A stretch of DNA of 64,000 nt, from the NCBI GenBank assembly GCA_015183035.1, contig JACZZP010000010.1:434001-498000 (forward strand), in the 5' to 3' direction. The notes under the pieces were generated by a model, which searched no databases, was not told the DNA's origin, and was given only the letters and a program-made list of their open reading frames with translations. Below are positions 49,456-61,591 of the stretch, in pieces; positions within the stretch are counted from its first letter, which is position 1, and the number at the start of each line of letters is the position of its first letter. Origin of the DNA: Meloidogyne chitwoodi (taxonomy: Eukaryota > Nematoda > Chromadorea > Rhabditida > Meloidogynidae). The translations under genes and the position numbers were made by a program.

Positions 49456-51188
49456 TGGACCTGCGCCTGCTCCCAGAGAAAATAATTTAATTTAATTATT
49501 TTAAAATAATTAAAAAAATAAAAATAATTAAGAAAAATATTTAAAATAATAAATAAACAATTTTTAATAAAAAAAAATTTTTTTTTAAAGTAATATTTTA
49601 ATAAATAATAATTTAATTTTTTTAATAAAAAATAAAAATTTTTTTTAATTAATTCTAAAAATGTCTCCTCTTTAAAATGGCAATAAAAATAAAACTAAAA
49701 AAATATTTAAAAAATACCCAAAAAAATACTTTAAAAAAAATCTTTTTTTAAAAGTAAAAAATGTGGAGGAGTGAGAAAATAAATTAATTTAAAAAAAAAT
49801 AAAAGTACAAAAAAGGGGGAATATTTATACGTATTTTTTAAATAAAAATTATTTAATTAATTTGCTTCCGTTTTTTAACATTTTTTTAATTTTAAATAAA
49901 TTTTTATTGTTTTTTTATTTTATTTTAATTTAATTAATTTATATACCTTAAAATTATTTTATTAAAATTAAAATAAATTTACCTTAAAACATAAATTAAT
50001 TAAAAAAGGTTTTATTTAATAAAATTGAAGAAAATTATTTAATAAAATTAATTTTAAATTAATTAAAAAAATATTTAAATTTTATTTTAGCTTAACAAAT
50101 ATTTTTTTTAATAAAAATATTTGTTTTTTATTCAAAAAAGTCCAAAATAACATTTAAAAAATATAAAAGAATGATTAACTAAAAAATAAAAATAAATGAG
50201 TAATTAAATTAATTTTAATGTTTTTATGACGCAATTGTTTAGGGTAAATAAATAAAATAAAATAAATGTTTTTCTGTTATAAAAGAATTATTTATTTTTT
50301 TAATATTTTTGTTTTTATTTAATTTTATTAAATTAAATTAATTTTAAATAAAAAAAATATTTTTTGGTCAAAAAAAAATAATTAAATATAATAATTAAAA
50401 TTTTTTCTCAAAAATTGACATTTTTTAAGCATATTTAAATTTATATTAAATCAAAAATTTTGAAATTTTTAAAGAATATAGAAATAACATTTAATAATAT
50501 TTCTACAAAATTTCATAAATTTATTTAATCTTTAAACAATTTTATTAAATTAAAATTAACGATATAAACTAGAGTTGTTTCACAGGTTTAATTAATATTT
50601 GAAAATTAAATTAAATTAAAAAAATAAAATAAAATGACTAAAGTTTGTATTTTCTGAAATTTAAAATTAAAAAAAAATTAAAACTTTTAAAAGAACAAAT
50701 TTAAATAAATTAATTATTTTTTTCTTCTATAAATATACTCTTTTAAATAATTAAAAAAGAAAGAAAAAATAATTGTTTCTTTTAAAAAAAATTAAAATTT
50801 TACTAAAAAAGGAAAGTAAAAATAAAAAATAATTGGTTAAAAATACACTTTTTTTAAATAATTTTAATTGCTTTTTTAAATAGGCATAACTTTTACAACG
50901 TGGGGATGAATAAATCCTTTTTTTGCTTAAAAAGACACTTTAATTGTACAAATTTAAAAATAATTTTTTAGTTTTCTTTTCTTAAAAAATTAATTTTTTT
51001 TTGTTTAATTTAACGTCATTAAATCGTATAAAATTTAGAAATTTATAAAAATTAAAAGAACTTCTCTAATAATTAACAGACCACACAAGACAGAAGATTA
51101 AATATTAGACAAAATGTTTAGTTAAATGTTTGGAGTTTTTATTTAATTCAAAAGAACCTTTCGGATGGATAAGATAATTTTGAGAGGT
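49456..51188. other. AT-rich intergenic, no gene seen
   Basis: Long A/T runs with no exon or structured element that I can support. Confidence 0.6.
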
Positions 51189-51551
51189 AATATAAGAACA
51201 AGTGCCTTACCTTTAAACTAAAAAGTGGACCTAAGCTATTCAAACTTACTAAAACTTAAAATTAATACAAACTCAAAACAAAACATTCAACAAACATATT
51301 TATTTATTATACATTTACAACATACATACAATCAAATACAAATATATATAATACATACAATAGAAACAATAGGCATACAAATATATTTATATAGTTTAGG
51401 GGAATATATAGGGAAATATAGGGGAACAATAATTAACAATATTTACGGAACAACAATTAAATATTTTTATAAGAGAACATATTTATTTATTTATTGTTAT
51501 TATCATCTAATCCCTCTTTTGTCTGTGTTCATTCTAGATACTTGGCCCATC
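51189..51551 (-). other. Conserved 3' flank of family copy C
   Basis: Reverse complement of the same 3' flank found after copies A, B and D (ATAGAAACAATAGGCATAC; tracts of TATATATT). It carries no gene. Confidence 0.65.
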
Positions 51552-53394
51552 TTAAGCCTCCTTCTCTGCTTTGGACTTCACCTCTCCGTTCTCATCTGGC
51601 TTTGCCTCCTCCAATGCCGCTCCTTCAGCTTTTGACTCCTCAGCGTTCTGTGGCATTTCGATGACTGTGGGCTTCTCGACGTCTAGTGCAGATTTTGTTG
51701 ATTTCCCTTTGTCACCCACAGATTTATCATTGCCCAACGCTGATTTTGTCATTGACGGCTGCTCACCCTCAGCAGCTCCTTTTTCGTTCTTTCGCTGAAA
51801 AAAAAGAAAAAAATTTTTATTAAAATTTTTTTTTAAATAATCTTACATCTTCTTTCCATTTGTCAAAAGTCCCAACAGCAGCAGGGCCCTTTTTCTTTAC
51901 CTCAGAATCATAAAGAGCACGCAGGCTTTTGTCTTTGTCCACTGCTTGTTCAGGCTTCTGCATTACTTTTAATTTATTCGTCTTTTGCACCAAGGAGAAT
52001 GCCAAAATTCCGACAACACACAACAGAAATACAACAATAATTCCAAACACCACATAAAGACCAGTGTTGGACTCTTCCTCGATTTTTGTTGTTGAAGATT
52101 TTGTCATTGTTGTGACCAGTTCTGATTTCAATGTAGGACAGGATATTGTAGTCCCTGAAGGAGCCTCAGTTGTGGTAGTCGTTGTAGTCTGGAGTGTTGT
52201 CGATGTTGGTACAGGTTGGAGTAGGAATGGCAGTAAGTAGACGATAGTGTTCAGTACTCTGAATAAAAATAAATTAATGAATATTTTATAAGAATGAAAA
52301 CTTACAAATTGGATGAAGAGTGTACAGTTCGGCTTCTGTGGTATAGTCCTATTTACGAATTTGGATCCTTCGTATATTTTAGAAACACTTGGTGGAAGCA
52401 AGCTGAAGACAAGCAAATATTCATCCTTTAGAAGTGTATTGTTGATTGTCCATGCTTTTGGTTCGACGATTGTCTTGATCTCTTGAGCACAAACAGCCTC
52501 TTTTGAAGGATAGAGGATATATTTACTTTGAACATTGCTCATCGTGAGATTGTCCTGTTGTATTTCCAGATCGAAAATCATTTTTTCCTTCTTTTTGCCC
52601 TCCACCTTTTCTTGTACATCTAAGCCATCCTTCGCTTCACGAACTAAAACAATAAAGTAAGATATAATATTTAAATGTATCATACTTAAATGGGTGTAAG
52701 CAAAATAGTATGCTCCATCTCTCTTCCATGAAACTTCAAGAGACGTCCAATCCAAGCAAGCGCCTTCTCTACTTTCACATTTTTCTTTGTATTTACAGGT
52801 ATTCTTGGGGGTTGGACCTCCTGTGCTGAAATTTTTGATGACATCGTTGTTTTTGCTATAGATGAAGGGCAGACTAAAAAATAAAACAGTTATAAGAAAA
52901 GAAAAAAGAAAAATAAAAACTTACAGATTATAATAGGCTTCTTTTTTAAGACATGTGTCAATCCCTCCGCTATCTCTCACTCCAGCTTTGAGCTTGATCG
53001 TGTCCTTCAAATTACTAAGCAGTTCCACAGTGCATAATTCGCCATTGTACTGAAGTTCGCTTAAAAAAATAAAAATCAGATTTAATTTAAAAATAAATAA
53101 AGAGCATTCTTACATTAAATCATCTTTGATTGTAACATTGCAGGCACCATTGAACTTCTTGTACCCGGTATAGTCGATGTTCTTGACGCCAGTATAGGTG
53201 TAGTCCTTGTCCATGTTGAGATTCACTTTACCGTCCTCAAGCAGCGTGTGATTGCCAAGTCCAACAATTTCGGCCTGTCTGGATACTCCAAGCACAAAGA
53301 ACGTAGCAAACAGCAGCAGAGAGCACATGATCGAAGACGTTCTTGTCCAAGGTCCGTTGTCGAGCTCCATTGGATGCAGGCAGCGGAAGAGCAT
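51552..53394 (-). CDS. Family copy C: type I membrane protein, stalk frameshifted
   Basis: Unrecognised family. Exons are 53114-53394, 52925-53059, 52686-52873, 52306-52643, 51847-52258 and 51552-51794. The leader is intact (MCSLLLFATFFVLGVS). The ectodomain shares WTSLEVSW, AWTINNTLLKDEYLLVFSLL and CTLFIQF with the others. The Thr-rich stalk (TTLQTTTTTTTEAPS), membrane span (GIIVVFLLCVVGILAF) and tail module (KKKGPAAVGTFDKWKED) follow. Exon 5 is 412 bases, one more than a multiple of three. The conserved start (STEHYRLLTAIPTP) and the Thr stalk are in different frames, with the lesion near 52201-52215. The last exon (RKNEKGAAEGEQ..., acidic end) is in frame with the tail. The short tail groups it with copy A. 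Confidence 0.72.
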
Positions 53395-53475
53395 GAAGTG
53401 TTGTTGTTGTTTTGATATAGACGATGTTGACGCGTTTTGATGATTTTGTGGGGTTAAGAGTGAAGAAAATGAGTT

Positions 53476-53554
53476 GGTTTTTATAGTTGTTTATGATCAA
53501 GTTGGAATGTTACTATATAAACCGACTAGACTTATGATAGTATAAAAGCCAGTC
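53476..53554 (-). promoter_or_regulatory. Conserved promoter block of family copy C
   Basis: On the minus strand it reads GGCTTTTATACTATCATAA, TTCCAACTTGATCATAA and a TATA box (53479-53485), about 85 bp before the ATG at 53394. Confidence 0.75.
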
Positions 53555-53792
53555 TATCCGTTATAGGGACGCTCCTAGTTCATGATTCAAGTCATCAGCA
53601 CAAGATCCAGAAGTCCTCTTCATTACCATTATTACTAGCTAAATTAAAGATAAAGCGCTGTTGCTAACAAGTACCTTTGAATAAAACACGTAGCACAAAT
53701 TATTGAACAAGTGATCATAAATTTTGAAATTTCACTTTGTTTTATAAACCTTCATATTTTGCAAAAAAAGTTTATTTAAAAATAAATTTGAA

Positions 53793-54945
53793 TTATATAA
53801 AATTATCAACTTTTGCATTAATATTTAAATTAATTTTTAATTTAAATATTTCTTCAAAATATTCACATAATGGATAAATCACATCTTTTACTTTAATATT
53901 TTTATTTAATTCTTGACTTAAAGAAGTTGTTGATTTGTCAAGTAAACCACAAGGAACAATCTTAAGAATAAATTAATTTAAATATTTTTATTTAAAATAA
54001 TATATCTTTTTCTTACATTATCAAACCATTTAAGATCTGTTTCACAATTTAATGCTAATCCATGTGAAGTAATTCCATTCCTAACTTGAATACCAATTGC
54101 TGCAATTTTCTTTTGTTTTTCAATCCAAACACCTTTGCAGGAAATTAAAAGAAATTTATTTAAATTAATTAAATATACCAGCATTTTCTGTTCTTCCAAC
54201 ATTTTCAAGTTTAAATTTTTGTTTAATCATTTGTATCAAAACTTGTTCTATTGAAAAAACAAAATCACGAACACCTAACGATTTTTGATTATTCAAAGGA
54301 ATATTTTGTAAATTAAATATCTAAAAAATTAAAAAAAGATTATTTTAGTAACCTATTATTTAAAATTTAAAAAATAATAATTACAGGATAAGCCACCAAC
54401 TGTCCAGGGCCATGAAAAGTAATCAAACCACCTCTTTTTACTCTTTAAAAATAAATCTTATTAATTAAAAATTTAAAAAAAACCTATGAAATTCTGCTCC
54501 TAATTTACGCACTTTTTGTTCTGCTTCTTCAGTGTAAATACTTTCACGAATTCCAACAGTATAAGCTGGAGGGTTATGCTCAAACATACATAAATAATGC
54601 TTTAGATAATTTAAATATTAAAAAAAAAATTTAATTAACCTCATTAGGTAATTTTTGAAGGCAAATTTGTTTGAAAAGAAAGTCTTGAATATGAAGACCT
54701 GAATATTAAAAAAATTTAAAAAAAATTATTTTTTTAAGGGTAAAGGACAGACTTTAGAGGAAAAACCTCTTAATGACTCTAATAATTTAAAAATAATTTA
54801 ATCCTTTTAACACATTTAAATGGGTGTGAGAAAAACTGAATAGGCATTTTCGACCAATCTTCTACTTTAACATTTTATTTAAATTAAAAAAAAGATGATC
54901 ACCTGTTAAATAAGGTACCTCGCCAAAGAACAAAGCTTTTATCAT
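53793..54945 (-). CDS. LIPT2: Lipoyl(octanoyl) transferase, LIPT2/LipB type
   Basis: This mitochondrial enzyme moves octanoate from acyl carrier protein to the target proteins of lipoylation (glycine cleavage H protein, then 2-oxoacid dehydrogenases). Exons: 54903-54945, 54640-54698, 54484-54599, 54385-54442, 54179-54320, then an exon beginning near 54133 and ending near 54018, and a last exon ending at stop 53793. Family signatures are all present: RGGLITFHGPGQLVAYP, KKIAAIGIQVRNGITSHGLA (with the catalytic-site Lys) and NIVPCGL (with the acyl-binding Cys). The N-terminus is short and no clear mitochondrial presequence is visible. It lies 129 bp downstream of MRPL42 on the same strand, suggesting co-transcription. 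Confidence 0.88.
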
Positions 54946-55073
54946 TTAATTACTATTTTAAATTTTTATTTAAAAATATTTATTTAATTAAAAACCTTTA
55001 AAATAAAATATTTAAAAAATTTTAAAATTAAATTTTTACTAAAAAATAAAAACAAAATTAACTTTTTTTTAAA

Positions 55074-55886
55074 TTATTCAATGCATTTATCATCTTTAGA
55101 ATCAACAATTTGTTTATCCTCTTTCTCAGTAGAACTAATTTTTTCAAATAATGGAGAAGACAAAAGACCCATTTTGAGTGAAGGAACTCTTTAAATAAAA
55201 TTAAAAAAATAAAAAAAATATATTTAAAAAATACGATTTTAATTCTCTCGGTCCTGCAGCTTTGTAAAGACGAGTTTCACGATATCTAAAAAAATAATTT
55301 AATTATTTAACGAAATAAAGGCAAGAAATTATTATATTTAAAATTAATGACAAAGGGAACGAATTCAGAAAAATTAGAAAATATGAGATTACATAAAAAT
55401 ACGGGATTAAAGGGACAATGTGAAAAAATGAGATTCTCATTATATACTAGAATAATAAACCTTAAATGCGTGTAAATTTATTAAATATAAAAAAATTATC
55501 TTTTTTTTTAATTTAAAAATATATTTTAGAAACCTTGGTCTCCATTCTTGCATATTTGTGTAAAAAATTTCTCGCAATTCAAGATCACTTGGACCATCAC
55601 CTTTCACCGGTTTATTCGAATCTTTGTGTCTTTGAATATTCTCTAAGAATTTCTGAATAAAACTATTAAAATTATAAAAAATTTAATTTTAAAATTAAAC
55701 CTCTTTTTGACCTAAAATTTGATCCAAATCTACTGGCCTAGAATGCCTAAAATATTTTATTTTTGAAAAAAATATTTTTTTAAACATTTCTTACCCATAA
55801 GGAAAAGGAACGGAAGGATGCCACGCTGCAACAGCTCCATTTGAGCAAACAACTGTTTGCCATAATTTTTTTGCTGGATTTGACAT
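55074..55886 (-). CDS. mrpl-42: Mitochondrial ribosomal protein L42 (mL42)
   Basis: Component of the large subunit of the mitochondrial ribosome. Exons begin at the ATG 55886 (55795-55886, 55701-55746, 55534-55652), followed by an exon around 55229-55288 and a last exon ending at 55074. The match to the family rests on VCSNGAVAAWHPSVPFPYG-like spacing (metazoan members have a YHPSVxxPYEHTKP stretch) and on LREIFYTNMQEWRPRYRETR, matching the C-terminal FFTTKHRWYPHGRYHR-type block. It sits between the LARP7-like gene (158 bp upstream) and LIPT2 (129 bp downstream), all on the minus strand. The C-terminal acidic/lysine tail is nematode-specific as far as I can tell. Confidence 0.75.
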
Positions 55887-56043
55887 TTAAAAAAACTTTT
55901 GTTATCAAAATTTTAATTTGATGGAAAATTTTTTAAATATATTTTTAAAAAGAAAAAAACTTTAAAAATTAACAAAATAAATATTCAAACAAAAATATCT
56001 ATAATAATACATAAATTAAATCATCAAAAAAAATTTTTTAACG

Positions 56044-57983
56044 TCAATTTTGTTTTAATGCTTCAAGCTTTACAAGTTCAGCAGCATCCATCAACTGAAG
56101 ATTTAAATTTAAAAAAAAAAATAATTTTAAAAAATTTTTTCTTAATTAGTTTTTTCTTGGAAATATTGGAAATTAATTCCAAAAAAATATTAAAAAAAAA
56201 TTCAAAAATAAATTTTAAAAAATACTCTGCGAATTCCTCTCCTTCTCTTTTTAAAGCATTTTTTTGTTCTTTTTCTATCATTTATTCTTTTTCCTTCATT
56301 TAGATGATTTTCTTTAGAAATTGACTGATTTTGTGATTTGCCATTTTTAATAATAATTTTCTTAGCTTCTTGAATTTGTGTTTTTATTGCAGACATTTTA
56401 TCCTTCTTTAATTTTAAATAATTTGCTCTCAATTCTTTATATTGCTTGCTAAAATAGAATTCTTTTCTACTTTATTATTAAAATTTAAACGCTTACAATG
56501 GAAAAGCCTGAATATGTCGAAAAAGACTATTTAAACTGTGAACATGATTATTAGTCCTATTAGTTGGTGGCATCGGCTTGCGACGACGACGATGTCTTTT
56601 AGTTCCTTTTTGGATAACATCATCTCCAGATGGTTTTTCTTCTTGATCTGTTTCTTTTCCACTTTCATCTACACTCATTACAGACTAAAAAACTTTTTTG
56701 AAATTTTTAACATTTAAGAAAACCTCAGCAACAGATTGACTTCGCATACGCGTGCTGCGTGATATTTCTGCAAGAGAAGGAATTTGAGGTACAATAAATG
56801 AAGAATCCAACGTCTTTTCGCCAATTTGTGTTGAAATTGTTTGAGTCTAAAAAAATTAAAAAAGAAGTTTACAATTTTCAACCTGTACATTCTCTTCAGT
56901 TTTGTCATTAGAACAATCTTTTATCACTACTTCCTCTCCCATTGCTAAAGTAGCCAAATTTTGTTTAGAAATAAGTTTTGCCTTCTTTTGCCGATGACCA
57001 TGATGGTGATGAGTTCGTTTCAAACGACTATTTAATTGATAACGCTAAAAATAAAGGAAAACATTAACATAAATAATTAAATATAAAAAACCTTGCAAAA
57101 TCTTCTAGCAGCAGTTTTAGAAGCAAATTGAACAAATGCAAAGCCTGAATGTTGAATAAAATGTTCGTTTGAAGTTTGAACAATACGTCGTTGAATACGA
57201 GAAATTTGAGGTAATAAAATACTTACAACAGCACCAAATTGTTTACAGCGACGTTCAAGTAAAGAATGAGTACAATTAATAGGTAAATTATCCTAAAAAT
57301 TTGGAAAACATTTTTAAAAAATCTAAATTTTAACAAAATAATTTATAAAATACCAACCATATAAACTGTACTCTCTTCATGTTGAGAACGTTGTTTAGGG
57401 TTAACTAAAAGCCAAAGTTCTTTTCTTTCGTCATTTTTATCTTCTTGAACAATTTCCGACGATTTTGATGGTAATTGGTCAGTGATACGAAACACACGAG
57501 TTATTTTAGATACACTTTTAAGTGCCAAAGATGAAAGTTGTTCATATTTGGAAATTGCCAATTTAGGGAAAATTAGTTGAAGTTGAGTAAATACAGAAGG
57601 TAGAGGTGCAACTAAAATTTAATAAATTTACGAAAGTTTTTAAATCCTTTTAAATAAAATTACCTAAAACTCCATCATTTAACTTTGAGAAGATATCATC
57701 AGGCAAACGTTGCTCTTTTCCCAAAATTGTTTTTTCAAGCTAAAAATTAAACTTTAAAATTCAAAGAATTCCCAATTAATTTCACTTTTAAAAAATTTCT
57801 AATTAAAAAATAAATAAACTAAACCAAATCCTTTAATTGACATCTCAATGCTTTTGTTCTTGGACGACGACGTTTTTTAGCAACATTCCTTTTAGGTAAT
57901 CCACTAATTTGTTTAAAAGATGTTTCCTCACCGCTTGCTAATAAACTGTCTGTTGAAATTTCTTTTTTATCATTAATTTCCAT
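56044..57983 (-). CDS. La-related protein 7-like RNA-binding protein
   Basis: LARP7 proteins bind the 3' ends of small nuclear RNAs such as 7SK (and U6 in some lineages). Exons 57825-57983, 57664-57739, 57358-57611, 57092-57292, 56883-57044, 56724-56846, 56497-56684, 56226-56448 and 56044-56094 join to about 478 aa. After a basic N-terminus (KKRRRPRTK) comes a weak La-motif-like region (about residues 53-125, with LEKTILG and LNDGVLVAPLPSV), and then a clear RRM. The RRM begins STVYMDNLPINCTHSLLERR and continues through GAVVSILLPQ to HSGFAFVQFASKTAARRF. The C-terminal half is basic (HHHHGHRQKK, RHRRRRKP) and ends LMDAAELVKLEALKQN. The La motif lacks the usual aromatic FYF core, so the LARP7 call rests on the order of parts and the RRM. 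First gene of a probable operon. Confidence 0.65.
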
Positions 57984-58088
57984 TAAAATTCTAAATAATT
58001 GAAAAAATTATTTTATTTTGTAAAATTTAAGAAAATTAAATAGCAGAGACTCTAACTACCTATCACAATCAAAAGGGTGGAAAAGCAG

Positions 58089-58451
58089 GGTAGGGGACGA
58101 TTCAGAGTAGCCAGTCGTTTTTGGCCATAACTTTTTTACTTACATTAACCGATCTGAATATTTCTTTTATTAATCGAAAGCATCCGATAAGCGGGTAAAT
58201 TTAACCAATTGGACCGATAAAATTGGATAATCCAACAAAAAGTTATAGCGCGATAAAGTGGAAAATCGTGATTTTCGCATTTTTCTGGCATAACTTTTTT
58301 TTTAAATCAGCTGATATGATCGGTCAAAATAGTGAAAAGACTTCACTTTTCGAGTTCTTTCGAATTACATAAAAATTACTTAAAAAGATTTAAAATGAAA
58401 AAAGTTATACGAGCTACTCTGAATCAACCGACTTTGAATCGTCCTTTACCG
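58089..58451. mobile_element. MITE with GGACGATTCA ends and 10-bp flanking repeat
   Basis: The ends GGTAGGGGACGATTCAGAG and GAATCGTCCTTTACC are inverted. The direct repeat ggaaaagcag flanks it (58079-58088 and 58452-58461), suggesting a 9-10 bp target duplication of Mutator type. No coding capacity. A partial relative is at 28736. Confidence 0.75.
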
Positions 58452-58519
58452 GGAAAAGCAGAAATATAAAGCTATTAAATTCAAAAAAGAAAAAAGGAAA
58501 AAAAACGGTAAAAGAGCGG

Positions 58520-58792
58520 ACCAAAGCTATTCAAACTTAATAAAACAATACTAACTTAAAAATCAAACATTCAACAAATATATTTATTTATCAAACATTT
58601 ACAACATATATACAATCAAATACAAATATATATAATACATACAATAGAAACAATAGGCATACAAATATATATATATAGTTTAGAGATATAGGAATATATA
58701 GGGGAACAATAATTACATATTTTTACAAGGGAATATATTTATCTATTTATTATCATCTCATCCCACCCTCCCTCCCTCTTTCGTTGTTGAAT
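58520..58792 (-). other. Conserved 3' flank of family copy D
   Basis: Reverse complement of the 3' flank shared by all copies (CAATAGGCATACAAATATAT; CATCTCATCCCACCCTCCC is shared with copy B). Confidence 0.7.
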
Positions 58793-60987
58793 TCAGATGG
58801 ATAACAGTGTATGCTCCGACTCTGTACTTGGAGGACATTCTATCCCTCCTTTCTCCACTTTTGGAAGCAAGTTCCCGTCATCGTCATATTCATTCTCCTC
58901 CAATGTCCATTCCTCATCTTTGACCTTCTCAGCCTTCTTTGGAGGGTCGGGAATCACAGGATCCTCTGCAAACGGTTGGACGATGTCCTCCACAGTTGCT
59001 GACTTCTTGCCATCCACTCCTGTTGATGATTTCCCTTTGTCCACCACAGATTTATCAGTGCCCATCGCTGTTTTTGTCATTGGCGACTGTTCAATCATGG
59101 TGGCAGCAGCAGGAGGAGGCCTGTTCTGTAAAAATAAATTAATAATTTTATTATTTAAAAAAACTTTTTACTTTTTCCACTCGTCAAAAGTCCCAACAAC
59201 TGCAATGCCCTTTTTCTTCAGTTCTGGCAGATATTCACTGTTGTAGAGATATTGGTACCATTCTTTTTCATACTTCTCCTGAACGATATCATTTTTAGTC
59301 TTGGGCTGTTCTTTTTTTACTGCTTTCTTCTTATTTGCAGTATTGCCAGCTTTCTTTGAAGAAAGTCCCTTTGCTGCTGTCTTTTCGTTCTTCATTCTCT
59401 GAAAAAAGTAAATAAAATTGTGATGAAAATTATTAAATTAAAATAAACTTACATTTTCCTTCCATTTGTCAAAAGTTCCAACAGCAACAGGGCCCTTTTT
59501 CTTTACTTCAGCATCATAGAGTGCACGTAGGTATTTGTCCTTTCCTTGTTCAGGCATCTTTATTTCTATTTCTTTATCTGTCTGCTTCATCCAGAACCAT
59601 ATTGAAATGCCGCCAACACACAACAGAAACGCAGCAACAATGAACCAGCCAATTATAAGCATCACAATGAGAAATGTTTTGGATTCTTCTGGGCATTTTT
59701 CTGTTGGTTTTGTCACTGGACATGTTGTCGTCGGGCATGTTGTCGTTGTGACCGGTTCTGGTGTTGGACAGAATATTGTAGTTGTTGAAGGAGCTTCCGT
59801 TGTGGTAGTCGCTGTAGTTTGAGTGGTTGACGATGTTGTTGTAGTTGGAGGGTGAATGGCAGTAAGTAGACGATAGTACGTAGTATCCTGAATAAAAGTA
59901 ATAGATTTCTTATAAATGTAAAAAACTTACAAATTGGATGAAGAGCTCACATTTCGGCCCAGATGGTTTTTTTCCTGTGAGACTTGTTCCATTGAATACT
60001 TCAGAAGCATTTAGTGAAAGCAGGCTGAAGACAAGCAGATATTCACCTTTTAGATGTGTATTTTTGATTGTCCATGCTTTTGGTGGTACAATTGGATTGT
60101 TCGAAGGAGCACAAAAAACATCTTTGTACTTCTCCCTTATGTTCAAGTCGGTAGTTACATCTTCGTCGTCCTTCTTCTTCAACCCTTTGCTGTCTGAACC
60201 CTTATCGCCAACTGAAATAAGTAATATGTTATTTGTTAAAATAAATAAATTTTACTTAAATGCGTGTGAACATAGACAGATTTTCCCAGTTTACTCCATG
60301 AAACTTCAAGAGACGTCCACTCCAAGCATTTCCCTTCTATTTCGCTGCAGGAATCACTCTTACACTTAATGTTTGTGTCATTGAAAGGACCTCCCGTGCT
60401 GAAATTTTTGATGACATCGTTGTTTTTGCTATAGATGAAGGGTAGGCTAAAAAGCAAATTTTAAAAGATTATAAAAATAATAAAATTTAAATACTTATTA
60501 TTATAGCCATTCGAAATAAGATATCCTTTATCAAGACATTCGTCAATCTCTCTGCTACGTCTCACTCCAGCCTTGAGCTCGATCTTGTCATTGAAGTCAC
60601 TAAGCAGGTCCACAGTGCATAATTTGCCTTCGTACTTAATTTCACTAGAAAAATTAATAAATATTTAATTAAAAATAACTAAACAAAATATTCTTACATG
60701 AAGCCATCTTTGGTTGTAACATCGCAGGCATCCGGAAAGAGATCCTTGTACTCATTGTAGTCGGTAGAGTTGATGCTTTTAACGCCAATATAGTTGTATG
60801 TCAAGTTCGTGTTGAGCATTACTTCACCGTTCTCCAGCGTGTGTTTGCCAAGTCCAACGATTTCGGTCTGTCCGGATACTTGAGGCACAGAGAACGTAGC
60901 AAGCAGCAACAGAAGAGAGCATAGAATTGAAGACTTTGTCCAAGGTCCGGTGTCGAGCTCCATTGGATGCAGGCAACGGAAGAGCAT
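58793..60987 (-). CDS. Family copy D: type I membrane protein, long tail
   Basis: Unrecognised family and the best-preserved copy. Exons are 60698-60987, 60495-60644, 60256-60446, 59931-60211, 59453-59887 and 59168-59398, giving 525 aa if exon 6 runs to its own stop. A conserved tail exon lies at 58793-59125. The N-terminus is MLFRCLHPMELDTGPW, then a signal-peptide core (ILCSLLLLLATFSV, about residues 21-34). The ectodomain spans about 41-310, with WTSLEVSW and LKGEYLLVFSLL. A Thr-rich stalk follows (about 316-365), then one membrane span (about 375-403, LLCVGGISIWFW) and two tail modules, KKKGPVAVGTFDKWKEN and KKKGIAVVGTFDEWKK. At the end of exon 6 the donor has lost one G compared with copy B, which creates a TAA. 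Unspliced reading stops at DEWKK. Splicing at the shifted donor adds nine residues and stops. Either way the tail exon is not read in its conserved frame. Confidence 0.78.
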
Positions 60988-61071
60988 GAAGTGTTGTTGT
61001 TTGTTTTGATGTAGACGATGTTGGCGAGGTTTTGATGAAGATTTTGTGGGGTTAGGTGTAAAGAAAATTCT

Positions 61072-61150
61072 CTGTTTTTATAGTTGTTTATGATCAAGTT
61101 GGAGTGTTATTATAAAAACAGGCAAACTTATGATAGTATAAAAATCAATC
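61072..61150 (-). promoter_or_regulatory. Conserved promoter block of family copy D
   Basis: On the minus strand: TTTTTATACTATCATAA, ACTCCAACTTGATCATAA, and a TATA box at 61076-61082, about 90 bp before the ATG at 60987. Confidence 0.75.
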
Positions 61151-61591
61151 TATCCATCAATATTTGGACAAGCTACTAATTGATTAATTAGCACAGGATC
61201 CAGAATTCCTCTTCATTCCCATTTTTGCTATTAAATGAAAGATAAAGCGCTGTTGGTAGCATGTTAGTATCTTTTAAGAAAACATGTAGCACACATTATT
61301 GAACAACATGATTAAAAATTAATTGGACTTTCACTTTGTTTTATAAATCATCATATTTTACAAAAAAAATTTATTTTAATTTAAATTTTATTCATTTTTT
61401 TAATTTCTATTAAACTTAATTAACTTAGTTTTTCGAAAGCTATCGAATGACACGTCAGGATTGGACAAAAAACACGAAATCTAGTTTTTTGTAGCAAAAA
61501 CAAAAAAAATTTATTCCAAAATAATCAAATAAATTAAAATTCTAAATTAAATTTCTCTACTTTCTTTTTTACTTCAATATATCAAAATTAA
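61151..61591. other. Intergenic between copy D and P5C reductase
   Basis: AT-rich, no gene seen. The first 200 bp resemble the region upstream of copy C (AAAGATAAAGCGCTGTTG), so the duplicated unit reaches beyond the TATA block. Confidence 0.6.

Larger units (their letters stand above)
53793..57983 (-). other. Probable nematode operon: LARP7-like, MRPL42, LIPT2
   Basis: Three same-strand genes are separated by only 158 and 129 bp of non-coding sequence, the spacing typical of nematode operons whose downstream genes are trans-spliced. Neighbouring family copies have their own TATA blocks and lie further off. Trans-splicing itself cannot be seen in DNA. Confidence 0.55.
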
